From: JACKFE01 sp050248735
GTDB taxonomy: Bacteria > Nitrospirota > Nitrospiria > Nitrospirales > UBA8639
NCBI GenBank assembly: GCA_050248735.1
Contig: JBFWRU010000001.1
Span: 620,001 to 684,000 of the forward strand
DNA length: 64,000 nt
Direction: 5' to 3'
Within the stretch, counting starts at the first letter, position 1. The number at the start of each line of letters is the position of its first letter. The notes beneath the pieces were generated by a model. It was not told where the DNA came from. It did no database searches and worked only from the letters and a program-made list of their open reading frames with translations. A program made the position numbers and the translations under genes. Below, piece by piece: positions 42,041 to 52,407 of this stretch.

Positions 42041-43639
42041 ATGATGAATAAGATCGAGGTGCTCAAAGCAGAAAAGGATGGGTTGGATATCAAGGAAAGT
42101 CTTGCGCAATATGCTGAATTGGGATGGGAGGCCATCCCGGAAGACGATATTCAACGATTGAAGTGGTACGGAATATTTTTACGCAATCCGACTCCTGGAT
42201 TTTTTATGGTCCGCGTGCGGATTCCCGGCGGCCGTACCACGACCGAGCAGATGCGCACATTGGCGCATATCGCCAAAACGTATGGGAACGGCGTGTTGGA
42301 CATGACCACCAGACAACAGTTTCAACTCAGGCAATTGAGGATTGAGCATGTTCCGGAGGTCTTTCGCCTCATGGAAGGATCAGGGCTGTGTTCCCTGCAG
42401 ACGGGCATGGACAATGTGCGAAATATTATGACCTGTCCCGTGGCCGGATTGACAGCACAGGAAACCATCGACGCGACCGATCTGGTTAACCGGCTGACAC
42501 AGGAACTGACTGGAAACCGGGCCTATTCCAATCTTCCCAGAAAGTTCAATATGGCCATTACCGGATGCCCGGACAATTGCCTTCACCTGGAAACGCAGGA
42601 CCTGGCAATCATTCCAGCTAGCCTGGAAGGCCCCGACGGATTGGTCTCAGGGTTCAATATTCTGGCAGGCGGTAAATTGGGTTCCGGAGGCTATCGTATC
42701 GCGACACCCTTGGATGTGTTTGTCACCCCGATGGAAGTCGTGGCGGTAACCGGAGCCATCCTTCGCGTGTTCCGCGATCACGGCTGCCGGGATTCCCGCA
42801 CCACGGCCCGGTTGGCGTTTCTGTTGGATGACTGGGGGGAGGAGCGGTTTCGCCTTGAAGTCCAACGGGAAGTCGGATGGGAATTGGCCCGTGCAGGAGC
42901 GGATGTGCGGAAAAAAACGGTGAACGAACACCTGGGCATTTACCGGCAAAAAGATGCACGACTGAATTTTATTGGACTTAAGATTCCCGTCGGCCGGATG
43001 CAGGCTGATGATCTGGAAGGCATCGCGAAGTTGGCTGAAACTTATGGTACGGGAGATATTCGTCTTGCTGCCAACCAAGCTCTGATGATTCCCAACGTGA
43101 ACGATAGTGTTCTTGGCGATTTGACGGAAGAGCCGTTGCTCAAGCGCTTTCTCTATAACCCCACGCCGGTGCAAAAGGGGTTGGTCAGTTGCGTGGGCAA
43201 CGACTACTGCAATCTGGCGGTGATCGAAACGAAAAGCCGGGCCGTGGAAACCGCCAAGCGGGTAGAGGCTCTGATCGGTATTGAGATGAAGCCCATCACC
43301 ATGCACTGGTCGGGATGTCCGGCCGGATGCGGCAATCATCTGGTGGCCGACGTCGGATTGCTGGGCAAGAAAATAAAAGTCAAAGGAGAGGTTGTCGAGG
43401 CGGTTGATGTATTTGTAGGCGGACGGTCCGGCCCTGATCCCAAGCCGGCAATCAAGTTGCTGGAAGATGTGCCCTGTGAAAGATTGCCTGAGGTGTTGAG
43501 CGGCATTCTTCCATTTCATTCACGCGAGAAAATGCACAAGACCAAGGCCAGGAGTATCCCGAAAAGGGTTGCGGCGGGGCGAGCCATGGAACCGGAGAGA
43601 ACGCCCTCTGCTACGGTCCTGGTCTCTGCCGATCGGTGA
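42041..43639 (+). CDS. nirA: Ferredoxin-dependent assimilatory nitrite reductase
   Basis: The 532-residue enzyme reduces nitrite to ammonium with six electrons using siroheme and a [4Fe-4S] cluster. The two-fold nitrite/sulfite reductase layout is clear: MTTRQQFQLRQL and NIMTCPVAGL in the first half, then the cluster cysteines in SCVGNDYCN and HWSGCPAGCGN. A Lys/Arg-rich tail of about 30 residues follows the core. Two ATG codons stand together. Spacing from AAAGGA favours the second (42044). It lies behind nirC, and CbiX in this window could serve siroheme synthesis. Confidence 0.94.
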   Translation: MMNKIEVLKAEKDGLDIKESLAQYAELGWEAIPEDDIQRLKWYGIFLRNPTPGFFMVRVRIPGGRTTTEQMRTLAHIAKTYGNGVLDMTTRQQFQLRQLRIEHVPEVFRLMEGSGLCSLQTGMDNVRNIMTCPVAGLTAQETIDATDLVNRLTQELTGNRAYSNLPRKFNMAITGCPDNCLHLETQDLAIIPASLEGPDGLVSGFNILAGGKLGSGGYRIATPLDVFVTPMEVVAVTGAILRVFRDHGCRDSRTTARLAFLLDDWGEERFRLEVQREVGWELARAGADVRKKTVNEHLGIYRQKDARLNFIGLKIPVGRMQADDLEGIAKLAETYGTGDIRLAANQALMIPNVNDSVLGDLTEEPLLKRFLYNPTPVQKGLVSCVGNDYCNLAVIETKSRAVETAKRVEALIGIEMKPITMHWSGCPAGCGNHLVADVGLLGKKIKVKGEVVEAVDVFVGGRSGPDPKPAIKLLEDVPCERLPEVLSGILPFHSREKMHKTKARSIPKRVAAGRAMEPERTPSATVLVSADR

Positions 43640-43775
43640 GGGTTCAGGGATCCCTATCATAAAAATTCTATTGGGCGCCGGATCTGCCAGGAGGCAGGGG
43701 GTATGTTCCATAGTGGACTTGATTGGGATTCGAGGGTATTGTGGAAGGAGAACCGGTTTATTTTTTTGATTCGGA

Positions 43776-44294
43776 ATGATCAAGCTTTTTGCCAAACTGC
43801 TCCGGGTTTTAAATTCCGAAACCGATCCTGGCCAGATTTCGTTGGGATTGTGCTTTGCCATGATTGCCGGTCTGACCCCTCTTCTGAGCCTGCATAATCT
43901 TCTGGTTCTTCTCCTGGTCTGTATTCTGCGGGTAAATGTGTCGGCCTTTCTGCTAGGGCTGGCGGTGTTTACCGGCATCGCCTATCTGTTGGACCCGCTT
44001 TTTCATCACATCGGTCTTGCGGTGTTGACCACTCCGGCCTTGGAGGGTCTCTGGACTTCTCTGTATCAATCGGTGTGGTGGCGGTTAGAGCATTTCAATA
44101 ATTCCATTGTGATGGGAAGCCTGGTTTTCGCGTTGGTGTTATTTGTTCCGGTGCTGTTGATGGCGAATATGCTGATTCGTCGGTATCGCCAACATATCTT
44201 GGCCTGGGTCCAAAAGACCCGGATCATGCAAATGTTCAAAGCCAGTAAGCTGTATCAGACGTATGAAACCCTCTCCGCGTGGAGGAATGGCTGA
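43776..44294 (+). CDS. TIGR03546-family membrane protein
   Basis: The 172-residue protein has DUF2062-like membrane topology with three or four hydrophobic segments. The opening, MIKLFAKLLRVLNSE followed by ISLGLCFAMIAGLTPLLSLHN, is typical of TIGR03546. Its function is unknown. It is nearly always found with a TIGR03545 gene, and here the two overlap by one base (TGATG), so they act together in the envelope, probably in membrane or outer-membrane upkeep (inference). Confidence 0.8.
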   Translation: MIKLFAKLLRVLNSETDPGQISLGLCFAMIAGLTPLLSLHNLLVLLLVCILRVNVSAFLLGLAVFTGIAYLLDPLFHHIGLAVLTTPALEGLWTSLYQSVWWRLEHFNNSIVMGSLVFALVLFVPVLLMANMLIRRYRQHILAWVQKTRIMQMFKASKLYQTYETLSAWRNG

Positions 44295-46087
44295 TGGCCA
44301 AGTGGATTCGCTGGTGGGGGCTTGGGGCGTTTGTGGTGGTGGCGGCCCTGGTGAGCTGTGTGTGGGTTTTTCTCGTAGATGGATGGGTGGAGGGCCTCAT
44401 TGAAGATGCCGGGACGACGGCTGTGGGGGCTAGAGTTGAGTTGGATAAGGCGGATCTCAGTCTGTTTCCTACCGGGCTTATATTAACCCGACTGCAAGTG
44501 ACCGATCCTCGCAAGCCGATGACCAATGCGGTGGAGATGGCCAAGGTGACGATGGGATTGGACGGCTTGAATCTATTGCGTCGCAAGGTCATTGTGGAAG
44601 AAATGGCGGTGGAGGGCGTTCAACTTGGCACTCCCAGGGCCACCTCAGGAGCTATCCAGGCTACTGAAGAAAGCTCTTCTTCGGAGAAAGATTCAGGGAT
44701 GTTTTCGATTTTTCTTCCGTCTCTTGAGGTTCCGGATGTCAAAACGATTCTGGAACGAGAAGATTTGGAAACGATCAGGCTGATTGAGACGCTAAAAGCA
44801 GATATTCAAAGAGAGAAGGAGGCATGGGAGACGCGGCTAAAGGAATTGCCGGGAAAGGCCCAGGTTGTCGAATACAAAGAGCGGGTGAAAAATCTCAAAA
44901 AAGCTGCGAAAGGCGGATTGGAAGGGGTTTTGGGTGGAGTGGGAGAAGTTCAGACACTGAAGCAGGATATTGAGCAGGAAATTCAATCGCTGAAGAGTGC
45001 CAAGAAAGAGTTCGAGGAGAAATTGGCCCTGCTGCGAACTCGCCTCGATCAGGTGAAAACGGCTCCGCAACGGGATATTCAGCACTTGAAGGCCAAGTAC
45101 AATTTGTCTCCGCAGGGATTAGCCAATATGAGCCAGTCCCTGTTGGGGGACGAGATCGGCTCGTACGTTCGTCAAGGGGCAGAGTGGTATGAGCGAATTA
45201 AGCCCTTTCTGGAGGGAGCGAAGAATCTACAAGGGGGTGAGGCCGGGCCTGAGGTCCAAAAGCCTCTACGGGGAAAAGGCGTGGATGTGCAATTTCGAGA
45301 AGCGAATCCGCTGCCGGAATTTTTGATCAAGTTGACGAAGGTTTCGGTCAGTTTGGATGGGGGAGACGTATCCGGAATCATTCACAATATCACCAACGAT
45401 CAGCCGACGTTGGGCCGACCCACGACCTTCACCTTTTCTGGAGAGCAATTGAAGGGCGTGAAGGCGGTGATTCTGGAAGGAACTCTCAACCATGTTGCGC
45501 CGGCCAATGCACATGATCAGCTGACAGTGCAGGCCAAAGGGTATAAATTGACCGATGTGGTGTTATCCAAGGACGACAAATGGCCGGTGGCTCTGACTAG
45601 CGGATTGGCTGATGTCACAGTCAGGACGGAGTTGGATGGAGCACAATTGCGTGCACAAGGAGGGGCGAGCCTTCAACGCCTCCAAATCATGGCCGGTAAG
45701 GAGGGCGATACGAATCCCCTGACTCAATCATTATCCTCAGCCGTGCGGGATGTTTCTCAGTTGTCTCTTGAAGCGGATGTGACGGGGACGCTCACACAAT
45801 ATGATGTGAAAATTTCCTCGGACTTGGATCGTATCCTTCAGGATGCGGCGGGCAAGATGGTAAACGATCTGGCCGCCACGTTTGGGGCAGAACTGCAAAC
45901 CGCCATCTCGGCGAAAATTGCGGAACCCATGCAGCAATTGAAAGAACGCATGTCCGGGTTTGATGGAATGGCCAAGGAGTTGACCCAGCGGGTCTCACAG
46001 CACAACGACATGCTAAAAAGTCTGTTGGAAAAGAACCTTCCCACCAAAGATCTCAAGCTCCCCGGCGGTCTCAAACTGCCATTTTAA
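44294..46087 (+). CDS. TIGR03545-family AsmA-like envelope protein
   Basis: The 597-residue protein has one N-terminal membrane anchor (about residues 7-28). An AsmA-like start (GARVELDKADLSLFPTGLIL) follows, then a coiled-coil region (about 150-270, rich in Lys/Glu) and a long beta-rich part ending in LPGGLKLPF. This is the pattern of TIGR03545. AsmA-like proteins bridge the periplasm and may move lipids. The start at 44294 overlaps the stop of the TIGR03546 gene and has GGAGGAATGG before it. Confidence 0.8.
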   Translation: MAKWIRWWGLGAFVVVAALVSCVWVFLVDGWVEGLIEDAGTTAVGARVELDKADLSLFPTGLILTRLQVTDPRKPMTNAVEMAKVTMGLDGLNLLRRKVIVEEMAVEGVQLGTPRATSGAIQATEESSSSEKDSGMFSIFLPSLEVPDVKTILEREDLETIRLIETLKADIQREKEAWETRLKELPGKAQVVEYKERVKNLKKAAKGGLEGVLGGVGEVQTLKQDIEQEIQSLKSAKKEFEEKLALLRTRLDQVKTAPQRDIQHLKAKYNLSPQGLANMSQSLLGDEIGSYVRQGAEWYERIKPFLEGAKNLQGGEAGPEVQKPLRGKGVDVQFREANPLPEFLIKLTKVSVSLDGGDVSGIIHNITNDQPTLGRPTTFTFSGEQLKGVKAVILEGTLNHVAPANAHDQLTVQAKGYKLTDVVLSKDDKWPVALTSGLADVTVRTELDGAQLRAQGGASLQRLQIMAGKEGDTNPLTQSLSSAVRDVSQLSLEADVTGTLTQYDVKISSDLDRILQDAAGKMVNDLAATFGAELQTAISAKIAEPMQQLKERMSGFDGMAKELTQRVSQHNDMLKSLLEKNLPTKDLKLPGGLKLPF

Positions 46088-46209
46088 TCACTCCCCTATT
46101 TTTTTGACTTTCGTCAAAACGGGTTAAACGTTCTCGTCACCCCCGCGTGGGGGCGGCCGGGCACAGATCCTTTGAAGACGTCTCAGGATGACCAGAGGGG
46201 AGGGGCCTA

Positions 46210-47274
46210 CTAGGACTGTTGGGATGGGGCTGGAGCCGGGCATCCCTCCGGAACCTTCAAGAGTTGTTTCCTGTCAAACGCTTTGTGAGTGGCAACACGT
46301 GCTGTCTCCACTTCCATGGGTGTCCTGCGGAGCGTGTGGATAATAATTTCCGGTTGGCAGAACAGGCGAATAGGAAACAGAGACGTCCCCACGCCACGGG
46401 ACGTGTAGCCGCGCATGGATTCATATTGCCATGGTCCGGCCTTATAGGGGCGGGGACACCGGCAATGGGTGATGATGGGTTTTCCTCCGGGAAGACAGAT
46501 TTGACCACCGTGAGAATGACCGCAGAGGTATAAATCCATTCCGGCTTGTGCCGCTTGGGGAAGGATTTCCGGCGAATGCACCAGCAGGATGCGAACCGCA
46601 TCCTGCGGAGCGCTCTTCACGGCTTTGTCCAAGTCACCCGTTTCATAGTAGTGCACATCGTCGAGTCCCAGCAGCCAAATGGTCTCGTTCCCTTTTTCAA
46701 TCGGGTGGGCTTCATTCATGAGCATGCGAATGCCGCACTGTTCCAAGCCTGGCACCATTTCCAGCCAGTCGTGGTTGCCGAGGATGCCGCTGATGCCACA
46801 AGGCGCATGGATTCGTTCCGTCAGACTTTTCATCAGGATCAGCGTCTTGTCGTAGTTGCCGAAGGTGCGGAATCGATAATCTCCGGTGAGTACGCAGAGG
46901 TCGTATTGTAGGGGAGCCAGCGCCTGGGCAAGACTATGGCCTTTGTCCACCGTGCCTTCAATATGGAGGTCTGAAAGATGCAAAATGCGAAATCCCTCAA
47001 AGGCTGCCGGTAAATGGGGGAGAGGCACTTCATGTTCGACGATGGTATAACGGAGGGAATTGCGAACGGCGACGGGCCATACGCCCGTCATTTTCAACAG
47101 GGTTTTAAGTGCCCAGGATATGGGGGCAAACTCTTCCAAGTGGACATGGAAGTGGTGGCCATGCATCAGAAACGCGGAATAGTGGGCCTGCATTTCCATG
47201 CGCTTGCCCGCGTGATGCGGCCCGATCCGGTCCACGAGTTTCGCAAACGCCTCTTGTTCGTGTAAGTGATTCAT
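46210..47274 (-). CDS. Calcineurin-like metallophosphoesterase
   Basis: The 354-residue protein shows the full metal-binding set: ILHLSDLHIEG, LTGDYRF, GILGNHDW, LLVHSPE and LCGHSHGGQ. The His-rich start (MHGHHFHVHLEEF) and lack of a signal peptide are like YaeI/YkuE relatives, which often act on lipids such as UDP-diacylglucosamine, but the substrate is not shown. It is convergent with the TIGR03545 gene. A GC hairpin (CCCCC-GGGGG) sits in between at about 46140. Confidence 0.88.
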   Translation of the reverse strand: MNHLHEQEAFAKLVDRIGPHHAGKRMEMQAHYSAFLMHGHHFHVHLEEFAPISWALKTLLKMTGVWPVAVRNSLRYTIVEHEVPLPHLPAAFEGFRILHLSDLHIEGTVDKGHSLAQALAPLQYDLCVLTGDYRFRTFGNYDKTLILMKSLTERIHAPCGISGILGNHDWLEMVPGLEQCGIRMLMNEAHPIEKGNETIWLLGLDDVHYYETGDLDKAVKSAPQDAVRILLVHSPEILPQAAQAGMDLYLCGHSHGGQICLPGGKPIITHCRCPRPYKAGPWQYESMRGYTSRGVGTSLFPIRLFCQPEIIIHTLRRTPMEVETARVATHKAFDRKQLLKVPEGCPAPAPSQQS

Positions 47275-47315
47275 CGGGCTTGTGTTCGTGAGCGACTCAA
47301 AGGTAACATTTTGCC

Positions 47316-47696
47316 ATGCAACGATTAGATCTTCACAACCCCGAGGTTCCCGATCTGCAATTTGTTTTGATGGTGTCTGCCTTGTGTACTGCCAACTTGG
47401 AATCTCTCAATGCCCCTCAGGCTGTTCGCGATGTGGTCTTTGATCGGTGCTGGGCGTTGCTCCATGAGAAGGCTCCTCCCCAAACACAAGCTGAACGGGT
47501 GCTTGACTTGCGTACGGGTGATGACACAACTCTGGAGGCCCTCGTCAACATGATTCGCACCACGTTTGAGGAGTATGGATATACCGAATTGACCTGGGAT
47601 CAACCGCCCAGTCCTCCCACTCGAGACACCACTCCCGAAGCCCGACCCTTGGTTGAACGCTTGGAAAAGCTCTATCCTCCGACTGATGAATCCTAA
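47316..47696 (+). CDS. Conserved-looking protein of unknown function, 126 aa
   Basis: No family is recognised. It is a soluble, mostly helical protein (DLQFVLMVSALCTANLESL, TLEALVNMIRTTFEEYGYTE) with a Pro/Thr-rich linker near residue 98 and a final helix. There is no export signal. It is divergent from the phosphoesterase (42-bp gap), so the two may share a promoter region. Codon use is like that of its neighbours. Confidence 0.55.
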   Translation: MQRLDLHNPEVPDLQFVLMVSALCTANLESLNAPQAVRDVVFDRCWALLHEKAPPQTQAERVLDLRTGDDTTLEALVNMIRTTFEEYGYTELTWDQPPSPPTRDTTPEARPLVERLEKLYPPTDES

Positions 47697-47927
47697 ACGG
47701 TTTTTCCCCCGTTCTAGGAGGAATCTCCGGTCCTAGAGGTTTTCGGAGACCACATGTTTTCCCTGATGTGTGCATGAAGGTTTGGACCAATCCATCCCTG
47801 ATTCTACGCTGGGCTTTTGCTTCCTTTTTCGGTCGTTGACGGGAGGAATATAACCTAGCAGGGGATTTAAGCCTTGCGCTGGTGGCTTATGCTACCAGCA
47901 TTTGTTAGGGGGGACCCCATCCTGAAT

Positions 47928-48920
47928 TTACAAAGCCGTGACGGCTTTCACCCGTGTGACAGGGGCTTTGGCTGTTGACCACACCCCCATACTCCGGAAT
48001 TTATCCTCCCGTTGTTTGAGTAAGGAGGAGAGCTTTATGTTTTGTAGTTCCCGCATATGTGTTTCCAATGTTTCAGAGAGTCGTTTGGCCATGACAACCG
48101 GGTCACGATGGGCGCCGCCTATAGGTTCGGGAATGATTTCATCGATGACTTTGAGCTTCAGTAATTCCGGGGCGGTCATTCGAAGGGCGGATGCTGCTTC
48201 GGATGCTTTTGAAGGATCATTCCATAAAATCGCCGCGCATCCTTCGGGTGAAATTACCGAGTAGATGGCGTGTTCCAACATGAATACGCGGTCGGCTACG
48301 CCGAGCGCAAGAGCGCCTCCGCTTCCCCCTTCTCCGGTCACGACCGCCAGGATCGGAACTTGGAGTCTGGCCATTTCAAGGAGATTCCGGGCAATGGCTT
48401 CCGACTGGCCGCGTTGTTCCGCATCGATTCCGGGATAGGCGCCCGGTGTGTCAATAAAGGTGATGACCGGTCGTTTGAACCGTTCGGCCAGCTTCATCAG
48501 TCGAAGGGCTTTTCGATACCCTTCCGGTTTGGCCATCCCGAAATTTCGCCGCATGCGTTCTTTTAACGATTTGCCTTTTTCATGCCCGATCATCATGACC
48601 GATCGGCCTTGCCACATGGCAAAGCCCCCCATGATGGCTTGATCGTCCCCGAACAGGCGGTCGCCATGCATTTCTTGGAATTCTTCGGTCATGTGCTCCA
48701 CATAGTCCGAGATGGATGGGCGCTGGGGATGCCGGGAAATTTGGCTGCGCTGCCAGGGGGTCAAATTAGAGAAGATCTCCGTCTCCAGTTTCGTGAGTTG
48801 TTCGGAGTGTTTGATGATCGCATCTTGGACAGAGGTTTTTTTGGATTTGGCCTTCACCAATTTGGCGATGCGTTCTTCCAGCTCTTTGAGCGGCTTTTCA
48901 AAATCCAAAAATTCACGCAC
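47928..48920 (-). CDS. accA: Acetyl-CoA carboxylase carboxyltransferase subunit alpha
   Basis: The 330-residue subunit joins AccD to transfer carboxyl from biotin to acetyl-CoA for fatty-acid synthesis. Motifs are FLDFEKPLKELEERI, MTEEFQEMHGDRLFGDD, ITFIDTPGAYPGIDAEQRGQ, and GEGGSGGALALGVADRV with the oxyanion glycines. The start is GTG at 48920, in line with the family N-terminus. It follows dnaE by 22 bases in the same direction, so the two are probably one operon, as in many bacteria. Confidence 0.96.
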   Translation of the reverse strand: MREFLDFEKPLKELEERIAKLVKAKSKKTSVQDAIIKHSEQLTKLETEIFSNLTPWQRSQISRHPQRPSISDYVEHMTEEFQEMHGDRLFGDDQAIMGGFAMWQGRSVMMIGHEKGKSLKERMRRNFGMAKPEGYRKALRLMKLAERFKRPVITFIDTPGAYPGIDAEQRGQSEAIARNLLEMARLQVPILAVVTGEGGSGGALALGVADRVFMLEHAIYSVISPEGCAAILWNDPSKASEAASALRMTAPELLKLKVIDEIIPEPIGGAHRDPVVMAKRLSETLETHMRELQNIKLSSLLKQREDKFRSMGVWSTAKAPVTRVKAVTAL

Positions 48921-48942
48921 CGGCAGGCTCCTTGCGATGGGG

Positions 48943-51900
48943 TTAGTGGAACGTCACCGTGGATGTGCCGAACACCTGTTCGACGGCTTCCAAGAACTCC
49001 GGGGTGGGGGCGATTCCCACATTGGGCAATTGGGACATCTTGGCCTGTAGGTTTGGTTGCAGGGAAAAGGCCAAGCTGACCGGTGTCGGCCCCGGATGGT
49101 GGTCAAAAATCTGTTTTAAGTGTAACAGATCTTCCGGGTACACGTCCTGTTCATGAATGTTCAGGGTGACGTGGGACACCGTTTCGGTTTCCAGTTTGGG
49201 CACCGATTCCACTTTTGTGGCCTTGAGCCGGGCTCCATTCTCCATCAAGTCGACGGTGCCGGTGACCCGAAGGACCGACTCGGGTCCCAGCAGCGATTCA
49301 CTGTTTCTGAAGGTTTCAGGAAAGAGAATGACTTCGGCCGTGCCGTGTAAATCTTCAAGTTGAATATAGGCCATCCGGTCGCCTTTTTTGGTCGTCATGA
49401 TTTTAGTGCCGGAGACGACCCCACACACCTTGGCCTCCTTGCCGTCTCCCAGTTCTGATAGAGATTGGGTGGTACAGGTGGAAAAGTGTTTGATCGCCAG
49501 ACTGTGCCGGTTGAGCGGATGGGAAGTGATGTAAAACCCGGTGAGTTCCCGTTCATATTTCAATAAATCATTTTGTGACCACTCGGGTATGTGAGGGATG
49601 GCAAATCCAAAACCTTCCGAGGCTGTCGGGATAGAGGGTTCCTCCATGATGTCAAAGAGACTGGTTTGTCCCTCGCGTTTATTCTTTTGAATGGTGGTTG
49701 CATGTTCCATTGCTTGGTCCAGTACCTGATACAAGGCCGCGCGGGAAGTTCCCATCGAATCGAATGCCCCCGCCTTGATGAGCCCCTCCAGCACCCGCTT
49801 GTTCACTTTCTGGGAATCAATCCGGCAGCAGAAATCCATAAAGGAGGAAAACGGTCCCGCCTCATTCCGATTTTCCAAAATGGTTTCGACGGCGTTTTCT
49901 CCCACATTTTTTATGGCCACGAGGCCGAAGCGGATGCCTTCCGGTACCACGGTAAAGTTTTTCATGCTCTGATTGGCATCGGGCGGAAGAATTTTCAGCC
50001 CGAGTTCCCGGCATTCCGTAAAGTATCCGACCATTTTGTCGGTATTGCCCATTTCGCTCGTGAGCAGGGCCGCCATAAATTGGGTGGGGAAATGGGCTTT
50101 CAGGTAGGCTGTCTGATAGGTCACCATGGCGTAGGCGGCCGAGTGGGATTTATTGAATCCATAGCCTGCGAAAAACGCCATTTGATCGAAGAGTTTTTCA
50201 GCCTGTTTTTCCGGGATGTGGTTGGCCTGCGCCCCTTGCACAAAGAGTTCTTTTTGCTTGGCCATTTCCTCATGCTTTTTTTTGCCCATGGCCCGGCGAA
50301 GGAGATCGGCTTGTCCCAGAGAAAATCCGGCCAACTGGTTTGCGATGGCCATGACCTGCTCCTGATAGACGATAACCCCATAGGTTTCCTTCAGAATGGA
50401 TTCCAATTGAGCCGGATCATAAACGATTTGCGACGGATCCCGTTTCCGTTTAATGAAATCATCGACCATTCCGCTTTCCAGAGGTCCCGGACGATATAAC
50501 GCCAAAATTGCGATCAGATCCTCAAATGTTTCCGGTTTGATTTTGACCAGCAGGTTCCGCATGCCGGAACTTTCCAGCTGAAAGATGCCGGTTGTTTTGC
50601 CCGCGCTTAGGATGGCAAAGGTTTCGGAATCCTCAAGGGGCAAATTGTTGATGTCGAGAGACGCGCCGAACCCGGGATCAGTCTTAATCAATGTGACCGC
50701 ATGGTGAATCATGGTTAGGGTTTTTAACCCCAGAAAATCAAATTTCACCAGTCCGACCTTTTCCAGATCGGTCATCGTGTATTGGGTCACGATTTCATCA
50801 TTGCTGGTTTTGTAGAGCGGCACATGATCCATGAGCGGTTTTTGGGAAATGACCACTCCCGCAGCATGGGTGGATGCATGACGTGCCAATCCTTCCAGGG
50901 ACATGGCATGGTCCATGAGTTCTTTCATTCGGACATCCCCGTCGATCAGCTCCTTGAGCCGGGGTTCCTGCTGAATGGCATCATGCAACGTGATATTCAA
51001 TTGGGTGGGAACGAGCTTGGCAACCCGGTCGACTTCGGCATAGGGAAAGTCCATGACCCGCCCGACGTCGCGGATGGCCGCTTTGGCTCCCAGCGTGCCG
51101 AATGTAATGATCTGACAGACATGCTCCTCGCCGTATTTCTCGATGACGTAATTGATCACTTCGCCCCGTCGGTCCATGCAAAAATCCATGTCGATATCCG
51201 GCATGGTGACCCGTTCGGGGTTCAGAAAGCGTTCGAACAGGAGATTGTAGGTCAGAGGATCCAAATCGGTAATACGAAGGGCATAGGCCACCAAACTGCC
51301 TGCGGCCGATCCCCGACCCGGGCCGACAGGGATGCCTCTGGATCTTGCGAAATTAATAATGTCCCAGACGACAAGGAAATATCCGGCATAGCCCATCGTA
51401 TTCAGGACAGCCAGTTCGGTGTGCAGTCGATGTTGATAGGCTTCGGAGGGCATGGAGGTTGGCCGTTCTTGAAGTCTGGCACGCAGACCTTCTTCCACCA
51501 GATGTTTCAAATAGGATTCATGGGTGTAGCCTTCAGGGACGTGATAGTCAGGCAAATAGGAATGGCCGAACTCTAATTCCAAATTGCATTGTTCCGCGAC
51601 GTGGCAGGTGTTCAAAACCGCCATGGGGAGTTCGGCAAATTCATACACCATTTCATCGGTAGATTTGACATAAAGCTGGTCTGTGTCGAACTTCATCCGG
51701 TTCGGATCTTTGAGAGTCTTGCCAGTTTGGAGGCACAGCATGATTTCATGCGGGCGGGCATCACCTTTTTTCAGATAATGGCAGTCATTGGTGCCGACGA
51801 GGGGAATGCCCAGTTTTTTATGGATTTCAACCAGTCCCTGATTGGCGATGCGTTGGTGTTCCAACCCGTTGGCCTGGACTTCCAGGAAATATCGATCTTT

Positions 51901-52407
51901 CCCGAAAATGTTCCGGTATTCATCCGCCACCCGTGTGGCGGCCTCCATGTCTTTTTGGCCAATGAGATAAGGGATTTCGCCACTGAGACATCCTGAAAGG
52001 GCAATCAATCCCTCCTGATGTTCTTGAAGCAATTCCTTATCCATACGGGGTTTGTAATAGAATCCTTCGAGATAGGCTTTACTGGAGAGTTTGATCAGGT
52101 TGTGGTAGCCGGTTCGATTCGTGGCGAGCAGGATAAGATGGTAATACTCGTTATGGGCAAATTGTCCCTCGCGTTGCGTGCGATGGCCAGGAGCCAGATA
52201 GGCCTCGCAACCAATGATGGGTTTGACTCCTTGAGCTTTGGCTTTTTGATAGAAATCAATAGCGCCGAACAAATTGCCGTGGTCGGTCATCGCCACTGCC
52301 GGCATGCCAAATTCTTTGACTTGCTGGAAAAGAGGAGTGAGTTGGTTCGCTCCGTCGAGGAGGCTATACTGGGTGTGCAGATGCAGATGAACGAATTGTG
52401 AGGACAC
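48943..52407 (-). CDS. dnaE: DNA polymerase III subunit alpha
   Basis: The 1154-residue replicative polymerase is full length (E. coli 1160). Seen are the PHP domain (FVHLHLHTQYSLLDG, AMTDHGNLFGAIDFY), the catalytic palm with PDIDMDFCMDRRGEVINYV, GPGRGSAAGSLVAYALRIT, the fingers (QEQVMAIANQLAGFSLGQAD), and the C-terminal OB and beta-binding parts. The PHP histidines look intact. It leads accA in a leftward operon. Confidence 0.97.
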   Translation of the reverse strand: MSSQFVHLHLHTQYSLLDGANQLTPLFQQVKEFGMPAVAMTDHGNLFGAIDFYQKAKAQGVKPIIGCEAYLAPGHRTQREGQFAHNEYYHLILLATNRTGYHNLIKLSSKAYLEGFYYKPRMDKELLQEHQEGLIALSGCLSGEIPYLIGQKDMEAATRVADEYRNIFGKDRYFLEVQANGLEHQRIANQGLVEIHKKLGIPLVGTNDCHYLKKGDARPHEIMLCLQTGKTLKDPNRMKFDTDQLYVKSTDEMVYEFAELPMAVLNTCHVAEQCNLELEFGHSYLPDYHVPEGYTHESYLKHLVEEGLRARLQERPTSMPSEAYQHRLHTELAVLNTMGYAGYFLVVWDIINFARSRGIPVGPGRGSAAGSLVAYALRITDLDPLTYNLLFERFLNPERVTMPDIDMDFCMDRRGEVINYVIEKYGEEHVCQIITFGTLGAKAAIRDVGRVMDFPYAEVDRVAKLVPTQLNITLHDAIQQEPRLKELIDGDVRMKELMDHAMSLEGLARHASTHAAGVVISQKPLMDHVPLYKTSNDEIVTQYTMTDLEKVGLVKFDFLGLKTLTMIHHAVTLIKTDPGFGASLDINNLPLEDSETFAILSAGKTTGIFQLESSGMRNLLVKIKPETFEDLIAILALYRPGPLESGMVDDFIKRKRDPSQIVYDPAQLESILKETYGVIVYQEQVMAIANQLAGFSLGQADLLRRAMGKKKHEEMAKQKELFVQGAQANHIPEKQAEKLFDQMAFFAGYGFNKSHSAAYAMVTYQTAYLKAHFPTQFMAALLTSEMGNTDKMVGYFTECRELGLKILPPDANQSMKNFTVVPEGIRFGLVAIKNVGENAVETILENRNEAGPFSSFMDFCCRIDSQKVNKRVLEGLIKAGAFDSMGTSRAALYQVLDQAMEHATTIQKNKREGQTSLFDIMEEPSIPTASEGFGFAIPHIPEWSQNDLLKYERELTGFYITSHPLNRHSLAIKHFSTCTTQSLSELGDGKEAKVCGVVSGTKIMTTKKGDRMAYIQLEDLHGTAEVILFPETFRNSESLLGPESVLRVTGTVDLMENGARLKATKVESVPKLETETVSHVTLNIHEQDVYPEDLLHLKQIFDHHPGPTPVSLAFSLQPNLQAKMSQLPNVGIAPTPEFLEAVEQVFGTSTVTFH